A stretch of 64,000 nt of DNA from Ochrobactrum sp. CGA5 (lineage in GTDB: Bacteria; Pseudomonadota; Alphaproteobacteria; Rhizobiales; Rhizobiaceae), in the NCBI RefSeq assembly GCF_006345815.1, contig NZ_VCIG01000004.1, positions 62,001 to 126,000 on the forward strand, read 5' to 3'. This document shows positions 35,079 to 43,434 of this stretch, piece after piece (within the stretch, counting starts at the first letter, position 1; each line of letters starts with the position of its first letter). The position numbers were made by a program, and so were the translations under genes. The notes under the pieces are model-generated. The model did no database searches. It saw only the letters and a list, made by a program, of their open reading frames with translations, and was not told where the DNA came from.

Positions 35079-36143
35079 ATGACCAGACCGAAAACAGTCC
35101 ACGAGGTGGATACGCCAGCTATCATCATCGACGTTGATCGTGTGAAAGCAAACATCGCCAAGGCTCAAGCCCATGCAGATGCAATCGGTGTTAAGCTGCG
35201 ACCGCATATCAAAACGCATAAACTCCCGCTGTTCGCAAAAATGCAGGTGGAAGCGGGAGCAGTCGGTATCACTTGCCAGAAGCTCGGCGAGGCGGAGGTC
35301 ATGGCCGATGCCGGACTGACGGACATTTTTCTGCCCTACAATATTTTAGGCCAGGAGAAGCTCGACCGGTTGCATGCGCTGCATCAACGCATCACTCTAT
35401 CGGTGACTGTTGATAATTCAACTTGCCTCGCCGGATTGGCGGCGCGTTTCACCGATGAAAGGCACCCGCTGAAAGTGCTCGTCGAATGCGACACAGGCAT
35501 GGGGCGCTGTGGCGTGCAGACGCCAGCCGAAGCATTGGAGTTGGCGCAGATTATCGGTCAAACTACGGGACTGTGTTTCGGCGGTCTGATGACCTATCCC
35601 GCGGCGGGGAAACCCGATGAAGCTGAGCAATGGCTTTATTTGGCACGGGAACTACTGGAAGCAAACGGTCTTCCTTGCGAGACGATTTCGAGCGGCGGCA
35701 CGCCTGACATGTGGCACAAACCCGGTAACAGTGTCATCACCGAATATCGTCCCGGTACCTATATCTATTTCGATCGTTATCAGGTCAACAAGGGGGCTGC
35801 GACTACAGACGACTGTGCCTTTACCGTGCTTTCAACCGTCGTCAGCCATCCCACCTCCGAACGTGCGATAATCGATGCCGGGTCCAAGGCACTGTCCAGC
35901 GACACGCTGGGTCTGAGCGATTTTGGCGAAATAATGGGCCGTCCCGATGCTCGTGTAGTCGGTCTGAGTGAGGAGCACGGCAAGCTGACTGGCGACGTCG
36001 CCAGCCTGAAGGTTGGCGAGCGGGTGCGGATTATTCCTGACCATGTCTGCGTTGTCTCCAATCTCTTTGAGGAGGTCCATCTTGTGTCGGGCGAGAACGT
36101 CGTCGTTATCCTGCCGGTCGCTGCACGTGGAAAGTTAAGATAG
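35079..36143 (+). CDS. D-threonine aldolase/DSD1-type PLP enzyme
   Basis: A 354-residue fold-III PLP enzyme (alanine-racemase-like barrel). The PLP lysine is in LRPHIKTHK (about residues 42-50). The C-terminal domain carries the zinc site of the DSD1/D-threonine aldolase family in IPDHVCVVSNLFEEVH (His and Cys, about 322-337). Members cleave D-beta-hydroxy amino acids or dehydrate D-serine and D-threo-hydroxyaspartate. Co-occurrence with RidA suits a dehydratase that releases an enamine. Start follows GGAG closely after the regulator gene (four bases). Confidence 0.87.
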   Translation: MTRPKTVHEVDTPAIIIDVDRVKANIAKAQAHADAIGVKLRPHIKTHKLPLFAKMQVEAGAVGITCQKLGEAEVMADAGLTDIFLPYNILGQEKLDRLHALHQRITLSVTVDNSTCLAGLAARFTDERHPLKVLVECDTGMGRCGVQTPAEALELAQIIGQTTGLCFGGLMTYPAAGKPDEAEQWLYLARELLEANGLPCETISSGGTPDMWHKPGNSVITEYRPGTYIYFDRYQVNKGAATTDDCAFTVLSTVVSHPTSERAIIDAGSKALSSDTLGLSDFGEIMGRPDARVVGLSEEHGKLTGDVASLKVGERVRIIPDHVCVVSNLFEEVHLVSGENVVVILPVAARGKLR

Positions 36144-36155
36144 TCGGAGGATAAC

Positions 36156-36629
36156 ATGAAGGCTGCGGTCAATCCGTTCGCTGGCGATAAGGATCGCGAG
36201 CAGATTTGGGAAATGCTTGTGCGGCGCGATATAGAAGCTTTTGTATCGCAGGACTGGTCCTTGGTGGCCGATGATTTTGATGAAGCACGGTTCCTTGGCA
36301 TTCATGCGCATAATGATCGCGATCCCGATAAATGGGATGCCGGATTTCCTACACTCGCAAGCTATCGCGACGAATGGCTGCGGCAGGCGGCGGAAAGCGC
36401 GGCGGTTGAATACGCGGAATCTCTGGCAGACGGCATCTTTCGCGCGACCAACCTGAGTGTAATCGATATTAACGGTGACGTCGCTGTTGCGCGGAAAAAA
36501 TTCGATGGAACGATAGCTAGGAAGGACGGAACAGTCGATCGTCTAAACTGGCAAACACTCTATTTCTGCCGCCGTAACGGGGCCCGCTGGAAGATCAACG
36601 GCTTTGTCGGATATATGGCTTATCGTTGA
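36156..36629 (+). CDS. NTF2/SnoaL-like protein, function unknown
   Basis: A 157-residue protein with a good GGAGGATAAC start. An early helix with Trp (EQIWEMLVRRDIEAF), a sheet rich in charged residues and the closing WQTLYFCRRNGARWKINGFVGY resemble the NTF2-like/SnoaL fold used by small hydrolases and isomerases, and by ring-hydroxylating dioxygenase beta subunits. No catalytic residue can be assigned. It ends the SDR-ATPase-RpiR-DSD1 operon, 12 bases after the PLP enzyme, so it probably acts on the same compound. Confidence 0.6.
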   Translation: MKAAVNPFAGDKDREQIWEMLVRRDIEAFVSQDWSLVADDFDEARFLGIHAHNDRDPDKWDAGFPTLASYRDEWLRQAAESAAVEYAESLADGIFRATNLSVIDINGDVAVARKKFDGTIARKDGTVDRLNWQTLYFCRRNGARWKINGFVGYMAYR

Positions 36630-37181
36630 AAAATCAGGGCTTTTTGAAACTGCTCCATCCCGGTGCGGGTCGAATAATTCGCACTGTGATTATGTATAAA
36701 CTATATAGTCTCCAGACACAGTATAATCATACAATTTTTCTGTAATTATACTCATTTAAATCCCGAACTATAATAGTTTGGGCAATGTCGCAGCTGATTG
36801 CGTATTTGTCGCAGACTATTCTGATAAATGACTGGAGCGGGATTACTATCTTCGTCAGGCTGGTCGATTGCATCCTGCTTTTGACGCTATTGAGCGGCCC
36901 CCTGAATTTGTCACACAACCCTTCAAAAAATCATTCAAGGGGACGGTTGTCGGACAAAACGTTTCGATGAAATCACGGCTGTGGGTGGACATGTCGGGAA
37001 ATGACCTATATAGAATCAGGAAAATTATCAATAATCATTCCATGCGGACCGTTAGCGGAACGCAGATCGCGTGTGGGCACTTTGCGATGGAATGAAGTTC
37101 TGTCATTGTAAAAAGGAGATTAAGTCCGCCAGCACAGCGGGGTTAAACTTAATGCATGGTATTTTATACAAGGAAGAAAGT
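36630..37181. other. Long AT-rich region upstream of proVWX
   Basis: No reliable gene is seen in 550 bases. The stretch 36690-36800 is much richer in A/T than the surrounding genome and contains several TATAAT-like hexamers (for example near 36721 and 36770). A 61-codon frame at 36785-36970 lacks a ribosome site and is not called. The region probably holds the osmotically controlled promoter of the betaine importer. Confidence 0.45.
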
Positions 37182-38366
37182 ATGAAGTCGCCGGCTGAGA
37201 CTAAGATAAGCTTGAAAGGCGTTTTTAAAGTCTTCGGCGATGACCCGGAGCGTGCAATGCAAGAATTGCGCGCAGGTAAGTCAAAAACCCAGATTCACAG
37301 TGAACTTGGCGCAACGATTGGCGTCGATGATGCGACCTTCGATATCTACGAAGGTGAAGTATTCGTAATTATGGGCCTCTCTGGCTCGGGTAAATCTACG
37401 CTACTGCGTCTGCTCAATCGCCTGATCGAACCGACGGCCGGTTCCATTGAAGTGGATGGCCGCGATATCGTCAAAATGACGAAGCGTGAGCTGATCGATC
37501 TTCGTCGTCGCGACATGAGCATGGTTTTCCAATCTTTCGCACTTCTGCCCAATCGTTCAGTCCTGAATAATGCGTCCTTCGGTCTTGAAGTGGCCGGAAT
37601 GAGTGAGGCGGAACGTCACGAGAAGGCCCTGAAGGCTCTCGCAGCCGTTGGACTCGAGCCCTATGCTCACAGCATGCCGGACCAGCTTTCGGGCGGAATG
37701 AAACAGCGTGTTGGTCTGGCGCGCGCTTTGGCAAGTGAGCCGACCATTCTTCTGATGGACGAAGCTTTTTCTGCCCTCGATCCGCTTATCCGCACCGAGA
37801 TGCAGGACGAACTCAAGCGGCTGCAGGCAGAACACAGCCGGACGATCATTTTCGTCAGTCATGATCTGGATGAAGCTATGCGCATCGGTGACCGCATCTG
37901 CATCATGCAGCACGGTAAGGTTGTGCAGGTGGGGACGCCAAATGAAATCGTGTCCGCACCGGCCAACGATTACGTCCGTTCCTTCTTCCGTAATGTCGAT
38001 GTTTCCCGCGTGTTCAAAGCTGCTGATGTGGCGCGTGAGGACGAACTAATCACCTTTGAGCCTGAACAGTTGGCAACAGCGCTTGAACGTTTCGATGCCA
38101 GCGGAAAAACGTTTGGCGTGTTGATCGACGCTGACCGCACCTACCGCGGCATGGTCAGTCGTGATGCCCTCGCAAAGGGGGTTGTCGTGCAGGATGGCGA
38201 GAGACTGGATAGTGTCTCTGCAATCGAGGCCGAAGCGCCGCTATCTGGGTTGCTGACGCAGGTGGCGGAAAGTCCTTGGCCAGTTCCGGTGACAGACCGC
38301 CAGAACCGTTATGTCGGTGCTATCAGTAAATCGGCCTTGCTTGAAACGCTTGGACGCGCAGGCTGA
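37182..38366 (+). CDS. proV: Glycine betaine/proline ABC transporter ATPase ProV
   Basis: A 394-residue ATPase starting at ATG 37182 with AAGGAAG upstream. The N-terminal extension (KGVFKVFGDDPERAMQEL) is typical of ProV/OpuAA. Walker A GLSGSGKST, Q-loop VFQSFALLPNRSV, signature LSGGMKQRVGLARAL and Walker B ILLMDEAFSALDPLIR are intact. The C-terminal region (about 285-390) is a degenerate pair of CBS domains, the ionic-strength sensor in OpuA. It energises osmoprotectant uptake with ProW and ProX. Confidence 0.95.
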   Translation: MKSPAETKISLKGVFKVFGDDPERAMQELRAGKSKTQIHSELGATIGVDDATFDIYEGEVFVIMGLSGSGKSTLLRLLNRLIEPTAGSIEVDGRDIVKMTKRELIDLRRRDMSMVFQSFALLPNRSVLNNASFGLEVAGMSEAERHEKALKALAAVGLEPYAHSMPDQLSGGMKQRVGLARALASEPTILLMDEAFSALDPLIRTEMQDELKRLQAEHSRTIIFVSHDLDEAMRIGDRICIMQHGKVVQVGTPNEIVSAPANDYVRSFFRNVDVSRVFKAADVAREDELITFEPEQLATALERFDASGKTFGVLIDADRTYRGMVSRDALAKGVVVQDGERLDSVSAIEAEAPLSGLLTQVAESPWPVPVTDRQNRYVGAISKSALLETLGRAG

Positions 38367-38447
38367 GACCTGTGCGCCAACGGCCTTTTGCCTGACGAAG
38401 GCAGAATTGGTCCAATCCAGAAGAACTACGGAAATGGACGGTAGAAC

Positions 38448-39353
38448 ATGGATTTGAATTTCAGTGTCGGTGGATGGGCGGATGTTGTGGTCAATTACAT
38501 CCTCGACCACTTTACGCCAGCGCTCGATACGATCGCAGCAGTCATCGGTTTTGTAACTGACGGTATTCAAAACGCTCTTCTCGCGGTGTCGCCGATAGGT
38601 GGGGTCGCAATTCTTACCTTGCTGGCACTTTGGCGCGTAGGGTGGAAGTTCGCGATATTTACGGCTCTTGCACTGGGCCTCATCATCCACATGGGTTTGT
38701 GGACCGGTACGATGGAAAGTCTTTCCCTGGTGCTTGCGTCAACGGTTATTGCTGTTGTGATCGGCATTCCGCTCGGCATCGCCATGGCACGTAGCGACAC
38801 GGTGGCTTCGATCGTGCGCCCGGTGCTCGATCTTATGCAGACGATGCCTGCGTTTGTCTATCTCATTCCGGCAGCGATGTTTTTTGGCCTCGGCGCCGTA
38901 CCTGGAACGATTGCGACGGTGATTTTCGCCATGCCTCCTGTCGTGCGTCTGACCAACCTCGGTATTCGTCAGGTTCACGCGGAGTTTGTGGAAGCAGGGC
39001 TCGCCTTCGGGTGTACGTCGCGACAGCTCTTGTTCAAGGTGCAGCTTCCAAACGCAATGCCCTCGATCATGGCCGGTATCAACCAGACGATCATGCTGTC
39101 GCTGTCAATGGTGGTCATCGCGTCAATGATCGGTGCGGGCGGCCTTGGCAATACGGTTTTGACCGGTATCCAGCGCCTCAATGTGGGGCTCGGTTTTGAA
39201 GGTGGCCTTGCAGTGGTCATTCTGGCGGTCATTCTCGACCGAATCACCCAGAGCTTCGGCAAGGGAGGAGCCGGGTTTTTCAAAAGGCTCGCGTCTTTAA
39301 GAAAGGCGGCGGATACCCAATCCGCCTCTTCCTTTCGTAAGCAGGAAGCGTGA
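38448..39353 (+). CDS. proW: Glycine betaine/proline ABC transporter permease ProW
   Basis: A 301-residue permease with a 60-residue hydrophilic N-terminal part including the ALLAVSPIGGVA segment and six to seven helices. The core LVLASTVIAVVIGIPLGIAMA and the coupling loop VEAGLAFGCTSRQLLFKVQLP are ProW/OpuAB hallmarks. It follows proV by 81 bases. Confidence 0.94.
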   Translation: MDLNFSVGGWADVVVNYILDHFTPALDTIAAVIGFVTDGIQNALLAVSPIGGVAILTLLALWRVGWKFAIFTALALGLIIHMGLWTGTMESLSLVLASTVIAVVIGIPLGIAMARSDTVASIVRPVLDLMQTMPAFVYLIPAAMFFGLGAVPGTIATVIFAMPPVVRLTNLGIRQVHAEFVEAGLAFGCTSRQLLFKVQLPNAMPSIMAGINQTIMLSLSMVVIASMIGAGGLGNTVLTGIQRLNVGLGFEGGLAVVILAVILDRITQSFGKGGAGFFKRLASLRKAADTQSASSFRKQEA

Positions 39354-39413
39354 AGCGAGCAAAAATAATCAAGAATAACAACGGGAACTGATACCAATCG
39401 AAAAGGAGAAGCT

Positions 39414-40280
39414 ATGTTAGGCAAACTAACCAAATTCGGTCTGGCGGCAGTTGTGGCGGGAACGATGACCATGGGCGCAGCATTTGCGCAGGACGGCAAG
39501 CCGGTGAAAATCGGCTGGGCACCTTGGTCGGATGCCGAATTCGTCACCAAACTTGCCAAGAAGCTGATCGAAGACAATCTCGGTCAGAAGGTGGAGCTGG
39601 TTCAGACGGATGTGGCCCCGCTTTATCAGGGTGTAAGCCGTGGTGATATCGATGCCATGATGATGGCCTGGTTGCCGGAAACGCACGCAGACTACTATGC
39701 TCGCGTAAAGGACAAGGTCGAAGACCTCGGCCCGCTCTATGAAGGTGCGAAACTCGGCTGGATTGTTCCTGCTTACATCCCGGAAAGCGAGATCAGTTCT
39801 ATTGAAGATCTGAAAAAGCCGGAAGTCCGCGAAAAGCTCAAGGGCGAAATTCAAGGCATCGATCCGGGCGCTGGCCTCACACGTCTGTCGCAGGAAGCAA
39901 TCAAGGAATACGGGCTAGACTACAAGCTCAATATTTCGAGCGAAGCAGCGATGCTGACAACAGTAGACCGCGCCACCCGTTCCGACGGCTGGTTCGTGGC
40001 AACCTCGTGGAGTCCGCACTGGATGTTCGGCAAATACAAGCTGCGGTACATTGCCGATCCTAAAGGCGCTCTGGGCGGTGCGGAACACATTGATGCCATT
40101 GCACGCAAGGGTTTCAAGGAAGACAATCCGAAGGTTGCTTCGCTGCTGACCAAGATGAGCATTCCCATCAGCGAGCTTGAAGCTGCGATGTTTGATGCGC
40201 AGGAAACATCCTATGAGAAAGCCGTCGATAAATATATCGCGGACCATCCAGACCGCATCAAGGAATGGCTGGCTGAGTAA
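39414..40280 (+). CDS. proX: Glycine betaine-binding periplasmic protein ProX-like
   Basis: A 288-residue OpuAC-type receptor with AAGGAG before the start and signal peptide 1-25 (AFA-QD). Aromatic residues that form the betaine cage are visible in IGWAPWSDAEF, AMMMAWLPETHADYY and FVATSWSPHWMF. In this family the Trp boxes bind the trimethylammonium group. It is the third gene of proVWX and is followed immediately by a terminator. Confidence 0.94.
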   Translation: MLGKLTKFGLAAVVAGTMTMGAAFAQDGKPVKIGWAPWSDAEFVTKLAKKLIEDNLGQKVELVQTDVAPLYQGVSRGDIDAMMMAWLPETHADYYARVKDKVEDLGPLYEGAKLGWIVPAYIPESEISSIEDLKKPEVREKLKGEIQGIDPGAGLTRLSQEAIKEYGLDYKLNISSEAAMLTTVDRATRSDGWFVATSWSPHWMFGKYKLRYIADPKGALGGAEHIDAIARKGFKEDNPKVASLLTKMSIPISELEAAMFDAQETSYEKAVDKYIADHPDRIKEWLAE

Positions 40281-40287
40281 TCAAAAG

Positions 40288-40319
40288 CTAAAAAAGGCCC
40301 CGGGAAACCGGGGCTTTTC
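40288..40319. terminator. Bidirectional rho-independent terminator
   Basis: A perfect stem of AAAAGGCCCCGG (40293-40304 region) with CCGGGGCTTTT around a GAAA loop lies between the convergent proX and EamA stops and works in both directions. Confidence 0.92.
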
Positions 40320-40324
40320 ACGCC

Positions 40325-41224
40325 TTATGCCCGCCGTGCAATCAAAATCCCTGATATCACGATGATGCCGCCAAGCGCCTGCAATAGGCCGATAGGTTCC
40401 GACAGGATAGTCCAGGCTAGAAATGCCGCGACGACCGGTTGCAGAAGCAGAGTGAGTGACGAGAACGATGCCGGAAGATAGGCGAGGGCATAAGCGATCA
40501 TGCTTTGGCCTGCGGCATGGGTTATCCATGCGAGGCCTGCGAGAATAAGCCAGCCATAGACCGTGGCAGGCAGTATCTGACCTTCGATGAAATATGCGAT
40601 CGGCAGTGAAAAGACAGCGGCAATAGCGCTGCTCCAAAGCATGATGCGCATGGTGGAAAAGCGGCTACGCAAGCGCCCGACCGAAAGAATGTAACCGGCA
40701 TAAAAGACTGCCGCCAGAAGCGCCATCGCATCGCCGGAAGATTGGGAATGGAGCAGCGCGCCTGGTCCCCCCTTCAGCACAACGACACCGATGATAGCGA
40801 CGGCAAGGCCGACCATGAAGGAGGTGCTCACACGCGATTTGAAAAGCAACCAGGCACCCAGTGTCACGAAAATTGGTGCCATGTTGGCAAGCAGCGTTGC
40901 ATTGGCAACGGATGTCATGTGCAGCGACAAGTGCCATGCGCCGAGGTCGAAAGCGATGAACAGGCCCGGCAGCGCGAGGCGCAGACAGTCGGATAGTGTG
41001 AGGGGCCCCGCATCCGTTTCGTTGCGTCGTTCGTGGCTATCCATGAGTAGAAGCGGAAGAACTGCAAGCGCTAGACGCCAGAATCCAGTTGCCAGCGGAC
41101 CTACCTCCGAGAGCCGGACAAAAATCGGCGAACTGCCGATAGCGATACCGCCGACGATCAGGGCCGTCATAGCCAATCGTTGTGCGTTCGGAGATGCGGA
41201 GCTTGCGGCGGTAGTATGCGACAT
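40325..41224 (-). CDS. EamA/DMT-family transporter
   Basis: A 299-residue membrane protein with ten helices in two EamA repeats (about 15-145 and 160-292). The first begins GGIAIGSSPIFVRLSEVGPLATGFWRL, quoted in part. Members export amino acids, metabolites or drugs. The ATG at 41224 is chosen; an upstream TTG at 41281 would add 19 polar residues without a better ribosome site. It stands alone and has no regulator beside it. Confidence 0.85.
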   Translation of the reverse strand: MSHTTAASSASPNAQRLAMTALIVGGIAIGSSPIFVRLSEVGPLATGFWRLALAVLPLLLMDSHERRNETDAGPLTLSDCLRLALPGLFIAFDLGAWHLSLHMTSVANATLLANMAPIFVTLGAWLLFKSRVSTSFMVGLAVAIIGVVVLKGGPGALLHSQSSGDAMALLAAVFYAGYILSVGRLRSRFSTMRIMLWSSAIAAVFSLPIAYFIEGQILPATVYGWLILAGLAWITHAAGQSMIAYALAYLPASFSSLTLLLQPVVAAFLAWTILSEPIGLLQALGGIIVISGILIARRA

Positions 41225-41551
41225 TTTCAAACTCGATGTTATGCCTTGATGTGGCTTCTGCTCGCGCAATGCGGCAGTCAATAAACCTTCTTCGGCTTCG
41301 GACCGAACCAGTTATGGAGAAAGTCTGAGCACATTTCTTCCAAGAACCCGTTCTGAATGCTGTTTTCATGCCGCATAAGACCAGGAAAGAAAAAATTTTG
41401 CCCGCGACATTGATATGACGCGGGCTTCCTTATTCCTCTTTGGGGAAAGCGTCTAGCGTTTGCGTGCTGCGGTGACCTCAAACTTCGTCAAATTCTGTTC
41501 GTGGAACTTTCGGTTACAAAAAGCGCCCTTGTAAGGGCGCTCTTGCGACTT
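41225..41551. other. Intergenic region between EamA and BA14K genes
   Basis: About 330 bases hold the EamA promoter and the BA14K terminator (41515-41541). I see no other gene or repeat. Confidence 0.5.
41515..41541 (-). terminator. Terminator of the BA14K gene
   Basis: AGCGCCCTT (41522-41530) and AAGGGCGCT (41533-41541) form a 9-bp stem; on the minus strand TTTTT follows. It lies 10 bases past the BA14K stop. Confidence 0.9.
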
Positions 41552-42007
41552 TTAGCGGTAGTAGGGTGAATAGCACTGTTTGCGGGGCCCATTGTATGGC
41601 TGGAATGTGTTGTCTGAGGACCGATAGGACCGGTAGCGATTATAGCACCACTGGACATGTGCATTCGACATTCTCGGAGCCCGATAGACAGGACGAGGCT
41701 GGCTTATAGCTCCACCAATTATCGCACCTGCACCGAACGCTGCGAGTGGATACCACCATCCATCACTGTGGCGGCGATAGCCGTGACGATAATGCCGGTA
41801 GCCGCGATGTCCGTTCCAATGTCCTGGCCGATTGTGCCTATTGCCATGATAGTGACGAGGCGGGCGGCGATGGTCACGCACTTGCTCGACATTCTGGTTG
41901 ACGACAGGGCGTTCCAGATTCATCGGTGCAGCCATTGTCGGAGTGATGGACGTTGCTCCAAAGATTACGGCGAACGCTCCGACCCAAGTCTGTTTGAAGA
42001 TATTCAC
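41552..42007 (-). CDS. BA14K family secreted protein
   Basis: A 151-residue exported protein. Signal peptide 1-26 ends TMA-AP. The middle (about 44-82) is a His/Arg/Gly/Tyr-rich segment, then a hydrophobic Gly/Ala stretch ([13 protein letters not shown]), and residues about 117-150 carry the BA14K signature [19 protein letters not shown] and [11 protein letters not shown]. Brucella BA14K is a 14-kDa immunoreactive protein with lectin-like activity, anchored at the cell surface. It is a single-gene unit with its own terminator. Confidence 0.85.
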   Translation of the reverse strand: MNIFKQTWVGAFAVIFGATSITPTMAAPMNLERPVVNQNVEQVRDHRRPPRHYHGNRHNRPGHWNGHRGYRHYRHGYRRHSDGWWYPLAAFGAGAIIGGAISQPRPVYRAPRMSNAHVQWCYNRYRSYRSSDNTFQPYNGPRKQCYSPYYR

Positions 42008-42120
42008 GTGCGACTCTCCATTTTAGATGGTCAAAACAAACGCTTGAAATATCGATTTGTTCCCACGCATCTCCGGGCATTAAGACTGTCTACACCGAGT
42101 TTTGGTGGAGACGATGCGCA

Positions 42121-42195
42121 AAAGGAAAGGGAGCAGGCTCCTCCCCAAGAACCTGCTCCCTAATGCATCGCCCCCCGCCATAGGTGGTGCGATGC
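42121..42195 (-). terminator. Terminator hairpins downstream of the iron alcohol dehydrogenase operon
   Basis: GGGAGCAGG (42129-42137) pairs with CCTGCTCCC (42152-42160) and, read on the minus strand, is followed by TTTCCTTTT. A second stem, GCATCGC/GCGATGC (42165-42195), lies before it. Together they separate the operon from the BA14K promoter. Confidence 0.75.
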
Positions 42196-42231
42196 TTATT
42201 ATTTGCCTTTGACAGGGCCGAATTCAGAGTT

Positions 42232-43404
42232 TCAGACCTTACCTTCGAGTGCGGCGTTTAGCAACTTCAACGCGCGTTCTTTTGTCAGTTCAATCGGGTT
42301 GCCGCCAGCCGTCGGATCAACGATAGCCATTTCGGCGATGAGGTCCTTCCGGGCGTCGTCCATTTCGAGGCCTTTGATAAATTCCGGCAGCGTATTGGGG
42401 ACACCTAGATCACTCCGCAGCTTCATAACAGCAGCCAGAAATCCATCAAAGCCGCCCTTGATGCCGAGATAGTCAGCCAGCCTTTCGATGCGCTTTTCGA
42501 TAGCCGATCGGTTCTGAAGCAGGACATAAGGCATGAAAACTGCATTCGTCATGCCATGATGGGTATCATAGAGGGCGCCGATAGGGTGCGAGAGTGAATG
42601 GATTGCGCCAAGACCTTTCTGAAAAGCCGTTGCCCCCATGGCGGCGGCGGCCATCATGTTTGCACGCGCTTCAATATTCTTGCCATCGGCATAAGCCTTT
42701 GGCAGATTCTCAAAAACCAGACGGATACCTTCCACCGCGATGCCATCAGCCATCGGATGAAACCCCGGAGCACAATAGGCCTCAAGGCAGTGTGCCAGCG
42801 CATCCATGCCTGTACCTACGGTGATGAAGGGGGGCATTCCGGTAGAAAGCTCAGGATCGGCAATGACAGTTACCGGCAGCATCTTCGGGTGAAAGATGAC
42901 TTTCTTGGTGTGGGTTGCTTCGTTGGTTAAAACGCCCGCGCGACCAACCTCCGATCCGGTGCCGGCAGTAGTGGGTACGGCAATGATTGGCGCAATCGCT
43001 TTGCTGTCAGCGCGAGTCCACCAATCGCCAATGTCTTCAAAATCCCAGACCGGTCGCGTCTGCCCCGCCTGAAAGGCTATCAGTTTGCCAAGATCCAGTG
43101 CCGAACCACCGCCAAAGGCAATGACGCCATCATGCTTGCCGCTTTTGAAGACTTCAACGCCCGCATAGAGATTGCTTTCGACTGGGTTGGGTTTGACGTC
43201 GGAGAAAACCCCATGTTTCAGGTCGGTTTCATCGAGAATAGCGAGGGTGGACGCCACGACCGGAAGTTTCGCCAAGCCGGGATCGGTTACAAAGAGTGGG
43301 TTCTGAATGCCTGCGGCCTTGAGGACGGCAGGCAATTCCTTGATACGGCCTGGGCCAAAAAGCACTGTGGTGGGGAAATTCCATTTGGCTGTCAAAGTAG
43401 TCAT
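42232..43404 (-). CDS. Iron-containing alcohol dehydrogenase
   Basis: A 390-residue group III dehydrogenase. NAD-binding FGGGSALDLGK (about 97-107), TAGTGSEVGRAGV (about 146-158) and the metal ligands in GTGMDALAHCLEAY and HSLSHPIGALYDTHHG are intact. Family members oxidise primary alcohols, 1,2-propanediol, gamma-hydroxybutyrate or amino alcohols. It is the last gene of the glutamine-synthetase-like operon, next to an aldehyde dehydrogenase, which suggests an alcohol to aldehyde to acid sequence on one substrate. Confidence 0.9.
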   Translation of the reverse strand: MTTLTAKWNFPTTVLFGPGRIKELPAVLKAAGIQNPLFVTDPGLAKLPVVASTLAILDETDLKHGVFSDVKPNPVESNLYAGVEVFKSGKHDGVIAFGGGSALDLGKLIAFQAGQTRPVWDFEDIGDWWTRADSKAIAPIIAVPTTAGTGSEVGRAGVLTNEATHTKKVIFHPKMLPVTVIADPELSTGMPPFITVGTGMDALAHCLEAYCAPGFHPMADGIAVEGIRLVFENLPKAYADGKNIEARANMMAAAAMGATAFQKGLGAIHSLSHPIGALYDTHHGMTNAVFMPYVLLQNRSAIEKRIERLADYLGIKGGFDGFLAAVMKLRSDLGVPNTLPEFIKGLEMDDARKDLIAEMAIVDPTAGGNPIELTKERALKLLNAALEGKV

Positions 43405-43434
43405 GTCGATTGCTTTCCAGAAACTGAATTCAGA

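Noticed and set aside
36785-36970. 61-codon frame upstream of proV
   Set aside because: No ribosome site, no family match, and atypical composition. A hydrophobic stretch alone was not enough to call a gene.
40325-41281. TTG start at 41281 for the EamA gene
   Set aside because: It adds 19 polar residues before the first helix and has no ribosome site. The ATG at 41224 gives a normal family start.
42165-42195. Second hairpin GCATCGC/GCGATGC as a separate small RNA
   Set aside because: It lies directly beside a terminator stem and is better explained as part of the same termination region.
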